Shown piece after piece: positions 10,263 through 21,463 of a stretch of DNA of 64,000 nt. The stretch's first letter is position 1, and each line of letters begins with the position of its first letter. The translations under genes were made by a program, and so were the position numbers. The notes beneath the pieces were generated by a model. The model was not told the DNA's origin and ran no database searches. It saw nothing but the letters and a program-made list of their open reading frames with translations. The stretch is from Rhyzopertha dominica (Eukaryota; Arthropoda; Insecta; Coleoptera; Bostrichidae), in NCBI GenBank assembly GCA_025024175.1, contig QCXZ01000001.1, positions 37,132,942 through 37,196,941 of the forward strand, given 5' to 3'.

Positions 10263-11408
10263 AGGGAAAAACCTGACATTCACCCATGACAGTTACGACG
10301 TTACGAAGTGGAGTTTGTTTAATGTTCCCCACAGAAATACATAGTTACCTAGAAGTTTAAATCAATCATATGAATTTGTGATAAATGATCCTCACGCAGG
10401 GCCAGACGCATGCGAAGTAAACATTATATGGGAAGTCATGGCAAAGTCACAACAAGGAACAGGACCTACCAGACATCTCGCTAATCGCTATTATAATAAC
10501 TCGATCACACTTGCGAGTTACTGTCACCAAGGTTGTTTGAAAGATATGAAATGCCACCAAAGAAGCATCGGTTCTATGTAGATATTCAGTGGTTCTAGTT
10601 AAGACGAAAAAAGATGTCCATTTTTTGTATATATTTAAATACAATTCCGATAAAGAAAACTGCTTTACTCGAAAATATGGTGGCTATTTATAAAAAAAGA
10701 TGTACCTTAATCGCTACGTTCAGAATCGTCAGCCAATAACTTTTAATGTATTTCAATATGATTTTGTGATCCAGTCAATGGCGGCTGGTCAGTTGAGACA
10801 AGTGAGGCGTAGACTCATGATACGACAGCGTATGCACTGCTGCACAAGAAATTGTCGACACCAGCACACTTCTACCCCCTACTGAAGCTCAAGCATTCTA
10901 GCTTAGCTTTATTTGGTCACTAGCCACCTGAGATTTCACGTAGATTTGGCGCGAAGACAGATGTTAACAGCTTCTATAAGTGATCACCGAGGCTCAAATC
11001 TCTGAGCAAACCACATAGCGAATCACCAACTATAGAATAGAACGTAACTCTCGCGATTCAAATCGACAATTATTTGTTTTTTTCAGGTACCACGTAACAT
11101 GTCACGTTTATGACAATCTATTTTAATTTTAAGGACACAGAGCTATCCACTGTATTCATAATATACTCATTGGTCACCTGCTTTTGATGTGGACTCGTCT
11201 GCCCTCTTGTTTTGGGCGGCATTTTAGTTATTATGCTTTAGCGGTAAAACAAAACTCTGTATAAACAGAGTCTTAAGTACGAGTAAATAATCTAGATGTA
11301 TCTACCTTGACACTGAGTAGAATTTAAGCGGAGAATATTTCGCTTGCCAGATTTTTAACGAAAATATAATATTCTGGAAGTTTTAATAGAAAGTGAAATA
11401 ATCTTCAA
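10263..11408. other. No gene recognised
   Basis: Short ORFs at 10378 and 10700 have no recognisable motif and no splice context. Nothing else can be supported. Confidence 0.4.
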
Positions 11409-12779
11409 TTAAGGGTCCTCTAGTCGAAATGCAGATTCGGAATCTGCCCCCAATTATTTAAATACACTGCAACCAGCTATACACCCTCTTTACCTGCGTC
11501 AGAAATCCGCACTCCAACTTGAAATATCATAAATGGGCACAAATGAATGGTCGTAAATCATTGTTTGCTTTGGGTTTTCCCATATTTTACATGAAATTTT
11601 GCTTACTTTGTCTCAAGGGTAGGGATTATATATATCTTTACCAGACCGTGTCTTTCCAGTTAGTGTTTTGATATCTGCCGAATGCTAAAATTCTATTGTA
11701 GGAAAGTTGGATGTACAGCGAGATGTGAGGGTGCTGCGCTGTTTTTTAATAGTAAAAAAGATTACTATTACCATGAATTACAGAAAAAAATTTTTGAAAA
11801 ATGGACCCGAATTTTGTACTGTAAAACACAGCCAGAAAACTTTAAATATTAGACGAAAACAAAAATATCATAAATATAAAAAATTGAAAAAATCAACATT
11901 GCCAGACATACTACGGGGTGTGTACAAATGAAGTGACTGACATAAGTGAAGATGAATTTAACGCAAAAAAAGAAATTTTCCTAAAAACATTGTGTAACAA
12001 TATAAAAGAAAGAGCAGAATACGCAAAATCAGGCAATTTCCACATTGTGGCACCAGGAAAGAAAAATCAGACTTACTGCTTCGAATTTCAGACTAAGTTG
12101 TAGCATGAAGAAAACGATATCCTCAAAGAAAATTGTCGATACTTTATTATACAGTACTTTCAATGGCAATATATGTACAAATTATGGCCGGGACAACGAA
12201 GAAGTAGCCATTGCAGAATTTGAAAAAGAACATAAATACGAAAACCAAAAACTGCGGTAAAAGTTTTTGAAGAAAAACCTTTCTTAGCCGTCACTTCCGA
12301 CAGAATTTTGGAAGATAATGCAGTTGTGGTTGAGATAAAATGCCCATATGCAGCTAGAGACATGTCTCCTGAACAAGCAGTAAAAAACAAAAAAAATTAC
12401 ATGCTGCGACATAAAAAACAGAAAAACAAATGTCAATTTACAATATAAAGAAAGGATTTTTTGTTATCTACACAAGAAGAGGAATAGACATAGAAATTAT
12501 TGAAAAGGATGAAGAATTTTGTTAACAAATGGTAGAAAAGTTTCAAAAGTTTTGTTTTGGCGCATTGCTACCGGAGCTGATCGATTCTCGAAGAGCGAGA
12601 AATTTACCTTTAAGAGATTTTTATTTAAAATAAATTGTTTATAAATTTACAGGTGCTTTTTTATTTTTTATTTATTTTAATAGTACAAAATATAAATCCA
12701 AATTTTATTTGTGAAAACGGTCTTATTGATACAAAAAAAAAGGAAAAGAGACAATTTCGGTCGACTAGGTGACCCTTAA
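11409..12779 (+). mobile_element. DNA transposon relic encoding a YqaJ-type nuclease
   Basis: The ends are TTAAGGGTCCTCTAGTCGA (11409-11427) and, inverted at 12779-12761, TTAAGGGTCACCTAGTCGA, two mismatches in 19. Between them lies a decayed YqaJ-like nuclease ORF, so the terminal repeats bracket the gene as expected. The outer TTAA could itself be the target duplication (TTAA with GGGTC ends, as in Kolobok), or the duplication could be TA with AGGGTC ends. The sequence alone does not decide. YqaJ nucleases are known as accessory proteins of some eukaryotic DNA transposons such as the IS4EU/ISL2EU group. Confidence 0.75.
11683..12625 (+). pseudogene. YqaJ-like (lambda-exonuclease fold) nuclease, transposon-derived
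   Basis: It starts around MLKFYCRKVGC and reads through several frames. KIRLTASNF matches the TAS-F motif at the start of the YqaJ domain. YSTFNGNICTNYGRDNEEVA follows, with the conserved Glu. PFLAVTSDRIL plus VVEIKCPYAARDMSPEQA supplies the D...ExK catalytic signature. At least three breaks (about 11910, 12105, 12255) make it a pseudogene. Such proteins belong to the PD-(D/E)xK exonuclease superfamily and process DNA ends; in transposons their job is not well established. Confidence 0.8.
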
Positions 12780-12781
12780 GA

Positions 12782-13135
12782 TAACTTGCCAAAACCGTCT
12801 CACGGTAGGGATCTCCAATATTGATGTTTCGAGAAAAAACATTCTAGAAAATTTGACAGGACTAGCAAACCCCTGTATGGCACATTGCCGAAATTGTGTC
12901 GCGACGAAAAAATTGAAGTTCGACATTTCGAAGTCATAGAACATTCTGGAAAATTTATCATTGGGGTAAGTGATATGTTTAACGTTTCGAGAAATACATA
13001 GAATATGATGGAAAATTCATCAGCAGATGAAGAAACCTCCAAATGTGGCACATGGCCGTAACCGTCTCGCTATGGAAATGCTGAAAATCGATGTTTTGAG
13101 AATGTCATGGAACATTTAAAAAATATGAGATCGCA
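12782..13135. repeat. Imperfect tandem repeat, about four units of 85-105 bp
   Basis: The phrases ACCGTCTC, ATGTTTCGAGAA, GAACATTCTGGAAAATTT and GGCACATGGCCG recur in the same order, starting near 12785, 12885, 12970 and 13055, with many substitutions. No coding function is seen. It lies directly after the YqaJ element and before repeat family A. Confidence 0.6.
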
Positions 13136-13199
13136 GTTCTTGTTATTTAACGCTAAAATGTAATTTTTGTTTTCAACTTTTTGTTCTAAAAACTGTGCT

Positions 13200-13625
13200 T
13201 TAAGCAGGTTACAACATAGAATAGGTTAGATGCTCTATTTTTTTAATTACTGTTTCACAAGTCTCATTTAATTTTTTTTAAATTATCTTTGAGTTTTGCT
13301 AAATTCGTTGTTTAGCATTCGATTAGACAAAATTTAGAGTCGCTTAAAGCAGACAAAAAATAAATCTGTGATAGTATATAAGCTTCTTAATCGCTATATT
13401 ATCATACGTATTGTTATTGAATGGTAATTTTAAATTATTGACGTTAAATTGAATGGTTGGTATTTGCACTTTTGTACTTGGAGAGAAAATAAAACATAAG
13501 GTTTACCCAATAAACAAGTAATTGAGTAACATTGTCGTTTACCTTGTTCAAAATTTATTCACCCATCATAAGAATGCTACCGAATCGGTTGTTTGGTACC
13601 CTTAGTTGAGTTGTCCAATTCCAAC
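13200..13625 (+). repeat. Dispersed repeat family A (copy 2)
   Basis: This matches 28625-29100 in the same orientation over the whole length, with shared blocks such as GGTTAGRTGCTCTATTTTTT, TTTAGAGTCGCTTARAGCAGA, GGATGGTTGGTATTTG and the terminal ACCGAAT-hairpin. It ends in a CCGAA/TTTGG hairpin then a TTAGTTGAG run. It is non-coding. It could be a solo terminal repeat or a non-autonomous element. Confidence 0.65.
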
Positions 13626-14254
13626 TACATATTTAAATGTAACAAACAATTGAAACACAATAATAAGTAGGATTATAGTATTATATAGTTGATCACCATT
13701 GAATTTAATTTTTATAGTATGTTATGTTACCAAATAATTATCATTCTCTTGAAGCAATTATGGTTAACGGGGTAGACTACAAATGTTACGAAGCAGAATT
13801 CCGCTAGATGGCGCTCGGGTATATTTCCAATCAATTGTCCATTTATGATGGTTAGCAACCGCCCCAAAGATAATTTATTGCTTTATTGCTCTAGGAGAAC
13901 ATCTGCGGGTGTATCCTTACGTTCTCGTCTAGAGCTAAGCGTTCAGCAGGGCTTCGGCATACGGGCTAACTTAGCAAATGTAATGAACATTCAAGAGATA
14001 TTAACCCACAAGCATGTACATCATTTTTTTAACGTCAATTATTAGTCAATATTTCTATAAGCTTGAGTTTTTTTTTACAAGTTTCACCAGTTCGCAATAT
14101 ATGTGTACTTGCACGGAAACAAAACCGAATAATTAATAAATGAATATCTGCGCTCGGACTTATGGGAACTTCATCTATTTGCCCTACAATAAAATAATAA
14201 AGTGGTTTGCACTTAAAGTATAATTTTCTTAAAGAAGAATGAATTAATTATAAT
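13626..14254. other. No gene recognised
   Basis: This is AT-rich spacer. A 66-codon ORF at 13845 is without motif. It ends at the ATT-repeat tail of the LINE that follows on the minus strand. Confidence 0.4.
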
Positions 14255-14558
14255 TAATAATAATAATAATAATATGGTTTATTGAACTACATAACATAGT
14301 ACATAGTACAATAAACAAGGAAATAATAAACAACAAGTTCTGTTGTGAATAAAAAATATAACCCACTTAAGCTTGGCTTGTGTGTGGGGTGAGCACAGAA
14401 AAAAAAATAAATAAGTAAACAATAACAACCAGACTTAATCTGACAAAAGTAAAAAGAAAAGAATTGACTGCTAGAAAGCTTAGAAGACAAAAATCGAATA
14501 ACAAAGGGAGTTAATTAAAAGACTTTACTCCTGTACGTAAAAGACTATTGCACAATCA

Positions 14559-17518
14559 TCATCCCACGGGAGCATCAATTAGTCTATGGACACTAAGCCT
14601 GTCAGTCTCACTCAGGTATGCTTCCACTTGTTTCTTGAAAGACCTTAAAGTTTTTGTGCTTCTGACGACACCAGGGAGCGAATTCCACAAATAGGGGCCC
14701 ATGTATGCTGGACTTCTGCGGCCAACGTTCTTATGTATTTTTGGTAGTGGCAGTTTTCCACTTAGCCTGTCTCTCGTTGAGCATGGGTGATCAATTGGTG
14801 TTGAAGATCGGTCAGCCACACACCGGTACTGGTACACAACAATAGATTTAGCGTACAGTTGCCTGATGTCAAACAATTTGCTCTCCACATAGACCAGCTG
14901 AGTGGGATACAGACAGTGTTTTCTAAGTATCACCTTAATAATCCTTTTTTGTACAGTTTCAAGAGAAACTAGATAGGTTTTCATGGCAGATCCCCAACCA
15001 GCAATTCCATATAGAAGGAGTGATTCACAGATGGCATGGTATACAGTTTTTAGCTGCTGAAAGTTGAGGATCGGTGTTATTTGTTTGAATTTGTAGAGGC
15101 ACTGTCTTAGCTTTTGCACTATGTAGTCTATATGTGTGTTCCAGCGTATGTGCTGATCAATGCATATTCCTAGGTATTTTATGCTGTGGGTTTTTTTAAT
15201 AGTTTTATTCTCTACTTCAGACCTAACTTCTATAGAGGTTATGTCAGGCTGAGTATCAGCATAGGATGTAAAGATCATAAATTTGGTTTTGTTGTAGTTG
15301 ACGGTCAAGATTTTCTTATCAAACCACCTGGCTAACCCAAGAAAATCACCCTCAGCCCTTTCCAATACCTTCTCAACAGTTTTGTCGTTGTATATTATCA
15401 CTGTGTCGTCGGCAAATGCTATTATTTCACCGCTAGAGGGCTGGAGGAATAGATCGTCCATATATATTGCAAACAATAGTGGTCCCAGGACAGTACCTTG
15501 TGGCACTCCACACTCAACCAAGAGCTGATCACTGTATGCACTTAGAATCTTCACAGATTGCTTTCGTTGACTGAGGTAGCTTGCAAAAAGATCCAAAGAG
15601 ACACCACGAACACCAACGCGATTTAGGGCTTCAATCAATTGACGATGGTTGACAGTATCGAAGGCTTTTGCTAAGTCCAAGAAAATGCAGAGGGGAGCCT
15701 CACCTCTGTCCAGAGCTGCCTGCAGAGTAGATGTCAGCCTCACAATAGCATCCTGGGTTGATCTTCCACCACGGAAACCAAACTGATTATCGGACAACAG
15801 GTGCTGACATTCAATGAATTTCACTAGTCTTTTATAAATTATTCGCTCAAAAACCTTTGCCATAGAGTTTATTAATGATATTGGGCGATAGTTTGAAGGG
15901 ATGCACTTATCACCATTTTTATACACGGGTATTACGGTGGCAACCTTGAGTTCCTCGGGAAAATGCCCAATTGTTAGGCAGCTATTTATTATTTTGGCTA
16001 TAGTTGGGGCAAGTTTTTCAGCTATGACTTTCAACAACTCCACTGTAATACCGTCCGGACCAGGGGCTTTCCGACCATTCATAGATAGGATCACATTGGT
16101 GACTTCTACTTCGTCTGTTGGGCTCATATATAATGAAGTACTGTGTTGTGCTTTGGCTACTGGAGCGTAGTTTTGAGGTTGTGTTACTTTTTCAGCCAGT
16201 GTTGATCCAACTGAAGCAAAGTACCTATTAAATTCCTGAGCCACCTCTGCAGAATCGGTTATCAATGCATCCTCGGTTTTAATCTTCCATGTTTCTGATC
16301 TTTGTGGGTGTGCTCCCAGTATGTCATTTACAGTACTCCATACCCTCTTGTTTGAGGACTGCTTTCCCTGATTTATTTTGTTCTGATAATAGATACGTTT
16401 TGCAGTTTTAATACAGGAACTTAGTGAATTTCTATAATTTTGGTACTCTTTCTTTAATCTGTCATCGTTTGGATATTTTTTAGTGAGAATATACAACCTC
16501 TGCTTTTTGTTAGTGGATTTAACCAATCCTGCAGTTATCCAATTGCTCCTTTTAACTTGATTAGCTGGTATTTTTATAAGTGTAGTACAATTTGTTATTA
16601 AAGACTGCAATTTTCCTATTAGGTACTTGACAGCCAGATCTGGATCATTTAACATGCCTTCCACTTCATCAAAGTTTGCATTTTCTTTGAGCTTTTTTTA
16701 TTAATCCTGCTAATAGTTTTTTTCCTTGAGAAATCAGTTTTTGCCATACTACCAACATATATTCTGGATAATATAGGGAAGTGATCTGTTATGTCGGAGT
16801 GATAAATCACAGTTTTGTTCTTCTGGCAGTTATTTGTAGTTTTGATAAACAAGTGATCAATGATGGATCCCGATTCACCTGCCTGCCTTGTGTGTTCTGT
16901 AATTTGTGAATCATAGCCTTTTTCAGCCAAAAGATCAAGATAGTTTCTGGATATCTCCGTGTCGGCCTCAATATTAATATTTATATCGCCAATCAGTATG
17001 CAGTGATCGTATTTTGAGTATTTTTGCAAGTACTCATGAAGATGTTCAGTAAAACGCCGAGGACACGTAGGCGGTGGTCTATACACTGATGTGATAAGGG
17101 TTGTTTTCCCTACAACAGTGATCATGGATTGGATAATCAACACGTCCCCAATCTTTTTTATTTTGGAAGTACTATGAAGTTCAGATCTTATATATACCAG
17201 AACACCATCATTCTGATTAACACAGCCGAAATTGTATGTCATGTCGTAGCCCTGCAATTTAAAGCTATCGGGTATTTCCAGCTTCCAAGTTTCAGTCAAG
17301 ACAATAACGTCAAAAGGAAAGCAAAATTGTTGGAGTAGGATTTTTAGCTGATCAAAGTTTTTTGATGCGCTACGTATATTTAGGTGAATAATGTTTAGAC
17401 TAGCATTCGATAACTTTGAGTCGAACTGCTGCTCCAATTGTTTTTCACATTCTCTAACCGTATATGCCAAATATGTTTTTATTGTCTCTACTTCCATTAC
17501 TAGGGGAAGATTATCCAT
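14559..17518 (-). pseudogene. LINE ORF2: APE endonuclease and reverse transcriptase (one frameshift)
   Basis: The best start is the ATG at 17518 (MDNLPLV), 16 bases after ORF1. The endonuclease half shows LNIIHLNIRS, LTETW, SVYRPP, IGDININ and DITDHFPIL, the metal and phosphate-binding motifs of APE-type enzymes. The RT half shows NYRPISLI, FIDLAKAFDT-like LDLAKAFDTVNH, GVPQGTVLGPLLF and the catalytic FADD in IIAFADDTVI, then YLGI and the usual C-terminal GPYLWNSLP. A one-base indel in a run of seven A bases (plus strand 16691-16698) separates the two halves. The element copies itself by target-primed reverse transcription. Confidence 0.88.
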
Positions 17519-17534
17519 AGATTTAATAAGTCGG

Positions 17535-18683
17535 TTAAAAACTGTAGTCGATTTTTGACTTCTGCAATAGTTTTTGCAGTTGATATGTTTGGCAAACTTC
17601 AAGTTCATACACTGAGTGGCTAGTCTCATATTTGGTCTTATATTTTGTGTTAGAACGTACACAATTTATGCATTTCTTCACTTTACCTTGACAATCGCCT
17701 TCATGTGTTTCAGCACAATTGCCACAAATGGGGTTTTTTTCCTTACATTTTTTACTGCTGTGTTTATAGCCCTTACATTTAATGCATTTGTTTAGGTTCA
17801 AGTCCTCATAACATTTACACCTTTGCCATTCAATTAATATGTTACCCTCTGACATGAAATGAGCAAAAACTCATGGAGTGGTTTCTAGAAAAGCAGTATA
17901 GGTTTTCTTTCCCACAATGTGTTGTATGTGTACGACTGTCAGGTCGTCGTTTAATGAGTTTTGCATTCTTATAACACTGGTTAATTCTTCCTCTGAGTAT
18001 CTTTTTTCTATTCCAACAATTTTTAATCTCGGCTTCACAAGGCTTTGCTTTCTGATATCATAGGTATTTCCCAGATGTTCCACCACTTTTTCCTGCAAGA
18101 TATTTAGATCTTTTTCATTACTACATTTTATAATCAAGGACCCGTTATTTATTCCTGTAACTTTGTTTATTCCAACTTGAAGTTCAGCTGGCTTTATTTT
18201 ACTAAACACATCAGCTTTGGTTTTTGCTGGTCCCTGAGCTATTTTCGGTTGAATTATCAATTTAGGTGTATTAGTTTTGTTATTGGTGTTTACAACATTT
18301 GCATATGTTTTAAAGGATTGTTTCTGGTTTTCTGTAGTTTTATTCAGTTTTTCTTCAAGTGACACGACTTTTTCTTCCAGGAGTGAGTTCTTATCCTCCA
18401 TTTCTTTCACTAATCTTCTCAGTAGTTGAATTTCTGTTAATAGTGCCTGTTTTTCAGTGTCTTGGTTAACCTCACTTTCTTCTCTGCAGCATTCCACGAT
18501 TCCCGGCGCCAGGAACTGCCACACACCTCGTTTTTTCTTTAAACAGCTGTCATGGTACACTTTCTTGCAAAGTGCACAACTCACGAACTTTTTAGAAACG
18601 TTGCCTTTACAGTAACTGCACTTATTATCTTGGAGTTCTTTACTAACATCCACATCATCAGCCATCTTGTTTAATATAACCAC
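17535..18683 (-). pseudogene. LINE ORF1: PHD-like finger, coiled coil and zinc knuckles
   Basis: Near its start a Cys-rich module (CSYCKG, CALCKKVYHDSC) resembles a PHD or related zinc finger. A leucine-rich coiled coil follows (about residues 80-115), then a basic linker, an RRM-like stretch, and near the C-terminus a Gag-type set of knuckles (KCIKCKGYKHSSKKC, ICGNCAETHEGDC). The frame is open from 18683 except for one TGA at 17871-17873, just after LETTP. ORF1 proteins of this kind bind element RNA and package it. The starting Met could also be the second one (MADDVDV), which fits better with the zinc finger. Confidence 0.8.
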
Positions 18684-18690
18684 TTGGAGA

Positions 18691-18990
18691 ATATTGATCA
18701 GTTTTCAATGTTTAAATCTAAGGGAAATAACGGTACGATTAGTGTCGGTCCCCCTTTACACTTCAAATTAGCATTGATAAATGTACAAATATACCTGTTG
18801 GTGTTTTATTATAGTAAGAGGTTACCCCGGATTACCAAGTAGGTAAACTAAGTCCCAATTTTCTTGGTAATATATACAATACCTAAAAGAATTACAGCTA
18901 TCTGTAGTATCAGATTATTGGTCAATTAAACCTCAGAAATTCCTAGTGAACAAACAAACATAATTCTTTCCTTGCATTTCATGTTTATAC
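18691..18990. other. No gene recognised
   Basis: This is spacer between the LINE 5' end and a MITE-like fragment. No exon is seen. Confidence 0.35.
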
Positions 18991-19180
18991 AGGGTGTAAC
19001 AAAGTACAAAGCGGCTGTCTCTTGAAAACCCCTCACACTATTGCAGTGCAGAATTTTTTTTATACAAACGTATGTACCATCACAGAAATTAACCGAACAT
19101 ATTTTGAGGTCCCTAAGATTCTCGCTGGGGGCATATTTGATAGCACGTCACAAATAAACGCAAATAGATCTAACATTTGC
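18991..19180 (+). repeat. MITE-like fragment of the ACAGGG / AGCGGCTGT family
   Basis: It begins ACAGGGTGTAAC and contains AGCGGCTGTCTCTTGAAAA. The right arm of the foldback at 38376-38518, read inverted, begins ACAGGGCGATCT and contains AGCGGCTGTATCTTGAAAA at the same spacing. Only one arm is present here. Confidence 0.55.
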
Positions 19181-20064
19181 CAATAAAATGCAGGTATAAA
19201 ATAGAACTTTTAGTATCTCTGTCTACCTAATAAATTAGCGAATTAGTTACTCGCTTATGTGTTATGTATGTACCATTTTAGCAATAACTTCAAACCAAGA
19301 AAACACTTCAACCTTCGGTTTTTACTACCGTTTTTTGCTAAATAATAGCATAAAAGCAAAACTAAAAATTTTAGTCATATCGATCTATTTCATTTTAGAA
19401 GGAAACAAAGGAGAATATTGTGCCGTCCTATTTTGTTATTTAGTTAACCTGCAGTTTCCACCACTCTCTTTCTTGTATAAGTGGTAGCTTGGAAAACGAA
19501 GTGAATAAAATTATACCGTCCTATTTAGATTTGTTATGAGAAATCGAGAAAAGTGTAACAGTTTTCCAAGAGTCAAGAACGAGAAGCGTACAGTCATCTG
19601 TATGATAACTGAAAAATCTAGAACATCTGTACAGTCTGTGCAATATGTAGTTAGTTATTATATAAATATTTACTTTTTAGTGCATATAATTAGGTTTTGT
19701 TAATAATTGTAATATTTATAAAAATACATTTATAATTAAGGTTAGATACTTGATTGCAGTTATAAATTAACAATTCACACATAAACAATGTAATTGACGC
19801 CAGTTTTATAAATTATTACAGAATTTGATTTGAGACACAAAGACCATTCATGACAGAGATATAGGTTTCATATTTTGGGGGTGATGTATATCTAATTGCA
19901 TTATTACCTGTATGTATGTGTGTAATGTAAGACATGCAATGGTACTCATAAAGTAATAGATTAATTAATTCCATGATCTGTAATCACATAACGCAGTTTT
20001 TATTCTAATTATGAAAGCTTAATAAAACACAACAATAATGAATAGTAGAGTTTTTTGGAAGTTA
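19181..20064. other. No gene recognised
   Basis: This is AT-rich sequence with a 76-codon motif-free ORF at 19257. I looked here for the next Miga exon and did not find one. Confidence 0.4.
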
Positions 20065-20172
20065 TTAAATAATATAATAAAACACTTGTTTTTATCCTAC
20101 TTCCAATTTGGCTTTGCCAAAATAAAGTTTGGAAGTAGGATAAAACCAAGTGTTTTTTTATTATTATAAAAC
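20065..20172. repeat. Hairpin element, arms about 45 bp
   Basis: AAAACACTTGTTTTTATCC followed by TACTTCCAA pairs with the inverse sequence about 60 bases downstream (TTGGAAGTAGGATAAAACC followed by AAGTGTTTT). The arms are nearly perfect and the loop is about 20 nt. Confidence 0.65.
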
Positions 20173-21271
20173 ACGACAACTCTTGAAAAATGAAAAACAC
20201 TTAGAAATCACATAACAGGATGAAGTAAATAAATTGCCTGCGTTTCGCACGCAATCTTCTCAAATTAGCAGACTTATAACCTAATTTCTTCCTCCTCGAA
20301 GGGCACACTCTGGATTTTGGCATCTTTTTAGTAAATCTCTTCACTTCGCTCACAGAAAATAAAACACTAAAAGGGCTTTCCTTTACCCATAGAACTGAAT
20401 CAAACGAATAAGCGTTCGGCAGACCTGGCTAAGTACGGGTGTCCATTGCGCCCATCTTAAAGATGGTGCAATAAAAGGATTATCTTAAGCTGGGCCAATA
20501 GGTACAAGTACTCGAAAGTGTAATAAAACAGACGTTTTCAGACAATAGAAAGTAGGCGTATACAATTATGGGGCGGAGATTTTAAGGAAAATTTTTACTA
20601 TTTCGGCAATAACTCCATTAGTTTTAGGATTTTTTTTATTTTCAAAGTTTCTATCAAACCTACACAACATTATCCTTTCAACGCGTCATTGAAAAACCAA
20701 GCTAAAACAATTTGCTACAAGAAACACCAATGAATATATTACTAAAATAAAAAATAATATTACTTGAAGATAATAACACGTTGTTAAAAAAGGGTTTAAG
20801 CATTTAGAAGATAAGTTGTGTCAGAATGAGCCTTCAAAATTTGGGGACCGTGGGACGAACGGTTCTCTAGTTATTGCTGAAATCAGAATCGCTTTTTTGT
20901 GACTTTATTGCGTTCTACATACTTTACTACGCAAGTTAGATTTTTTCTTCAATTTTTCTCGACTTCTTCCTATTATGCTTAGTTACCGGATTCGACCTAT
21001 ATTTGAAAACAACTATATTTCAATGTTGCCTATAAAAGTAGTCTACACCCTTAACAGATCACATTAAGATTAAATAGCAGCAGAATGTATAACAAAACAA
21101 AAAAATTATAATAAAACAAAGAGTATGATACCATTTCAGCAAATGCCTAAATGAGAATTTGACGAATGATCATCGCCATTGTTGTTCACTAATTAGTTAG
21201 GAACCATACAGATTACATTAATATTTTTAATAACATTTATCACAATTTCCTAACAAAGGAGATGCACTTAC
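20173..21271. other. Miga intron sequence, nothing recognised
   Basis: No exon or element is recognised. This lies downstream (minus strand) of the donor site of Miga exon 3. Confidence 0.4.
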
Positions 21272-21463
21272 CCATTACTCCAAGTTGCTGTGGCGTTAGA
21301 TGTGTGGAACCATTTATATCAGGGATGCCAAAACCGCCGCTGGCTAGACTAGCAGAAGCTACTGAATTTTTTTCACTTATAACAGAACTCTGCCTTGCCA
21401 TTCTCTCGCTGTGGGCACTATATGCCCCACTTCTACGTCCACTACTAGCCTGGCTGATGACAT
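21272..21463 (-). CDS. Miga: Miga exon 3 (Ser-rich region to LTPQQLG)
   Basis: 192 bases. The acceptor is TTTTTTCATAG and the donor ATGG|GTAAGT. Completing the split codon from exon 2 gives Asp, then VISQASSGRRSG, SERMARQSSV and LTPQQLGVMG. The intron to exon 2 is 6.3 kb. Confidence 0.75.

Larger units (their letters stand above)
14255..18690 (-). mobile_element. Nearly intact two-ORF non-LTR retrotransposon (Jockey/CR1-like)
   Basis: Read on the minus strand it has a 5' end near 18690, ORF1 (18683-17535), a 16-base gap, ORF2 (17518-14559) and a 300-base 3' UTR ending in an ATT microsatellite tail (14274-14255). ORF2 carries an APE endonuclease then a reverse transcriptase, and no RNase H is seen. 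The only visible lesions are one in-frame TGA in ORF1 and a one-base shift in an A-run of ORF2, so the insertion is young. I could not identify target duplications. It lies left of Miga exon 3, probably within a Miga intron. Confidence 0.9.
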
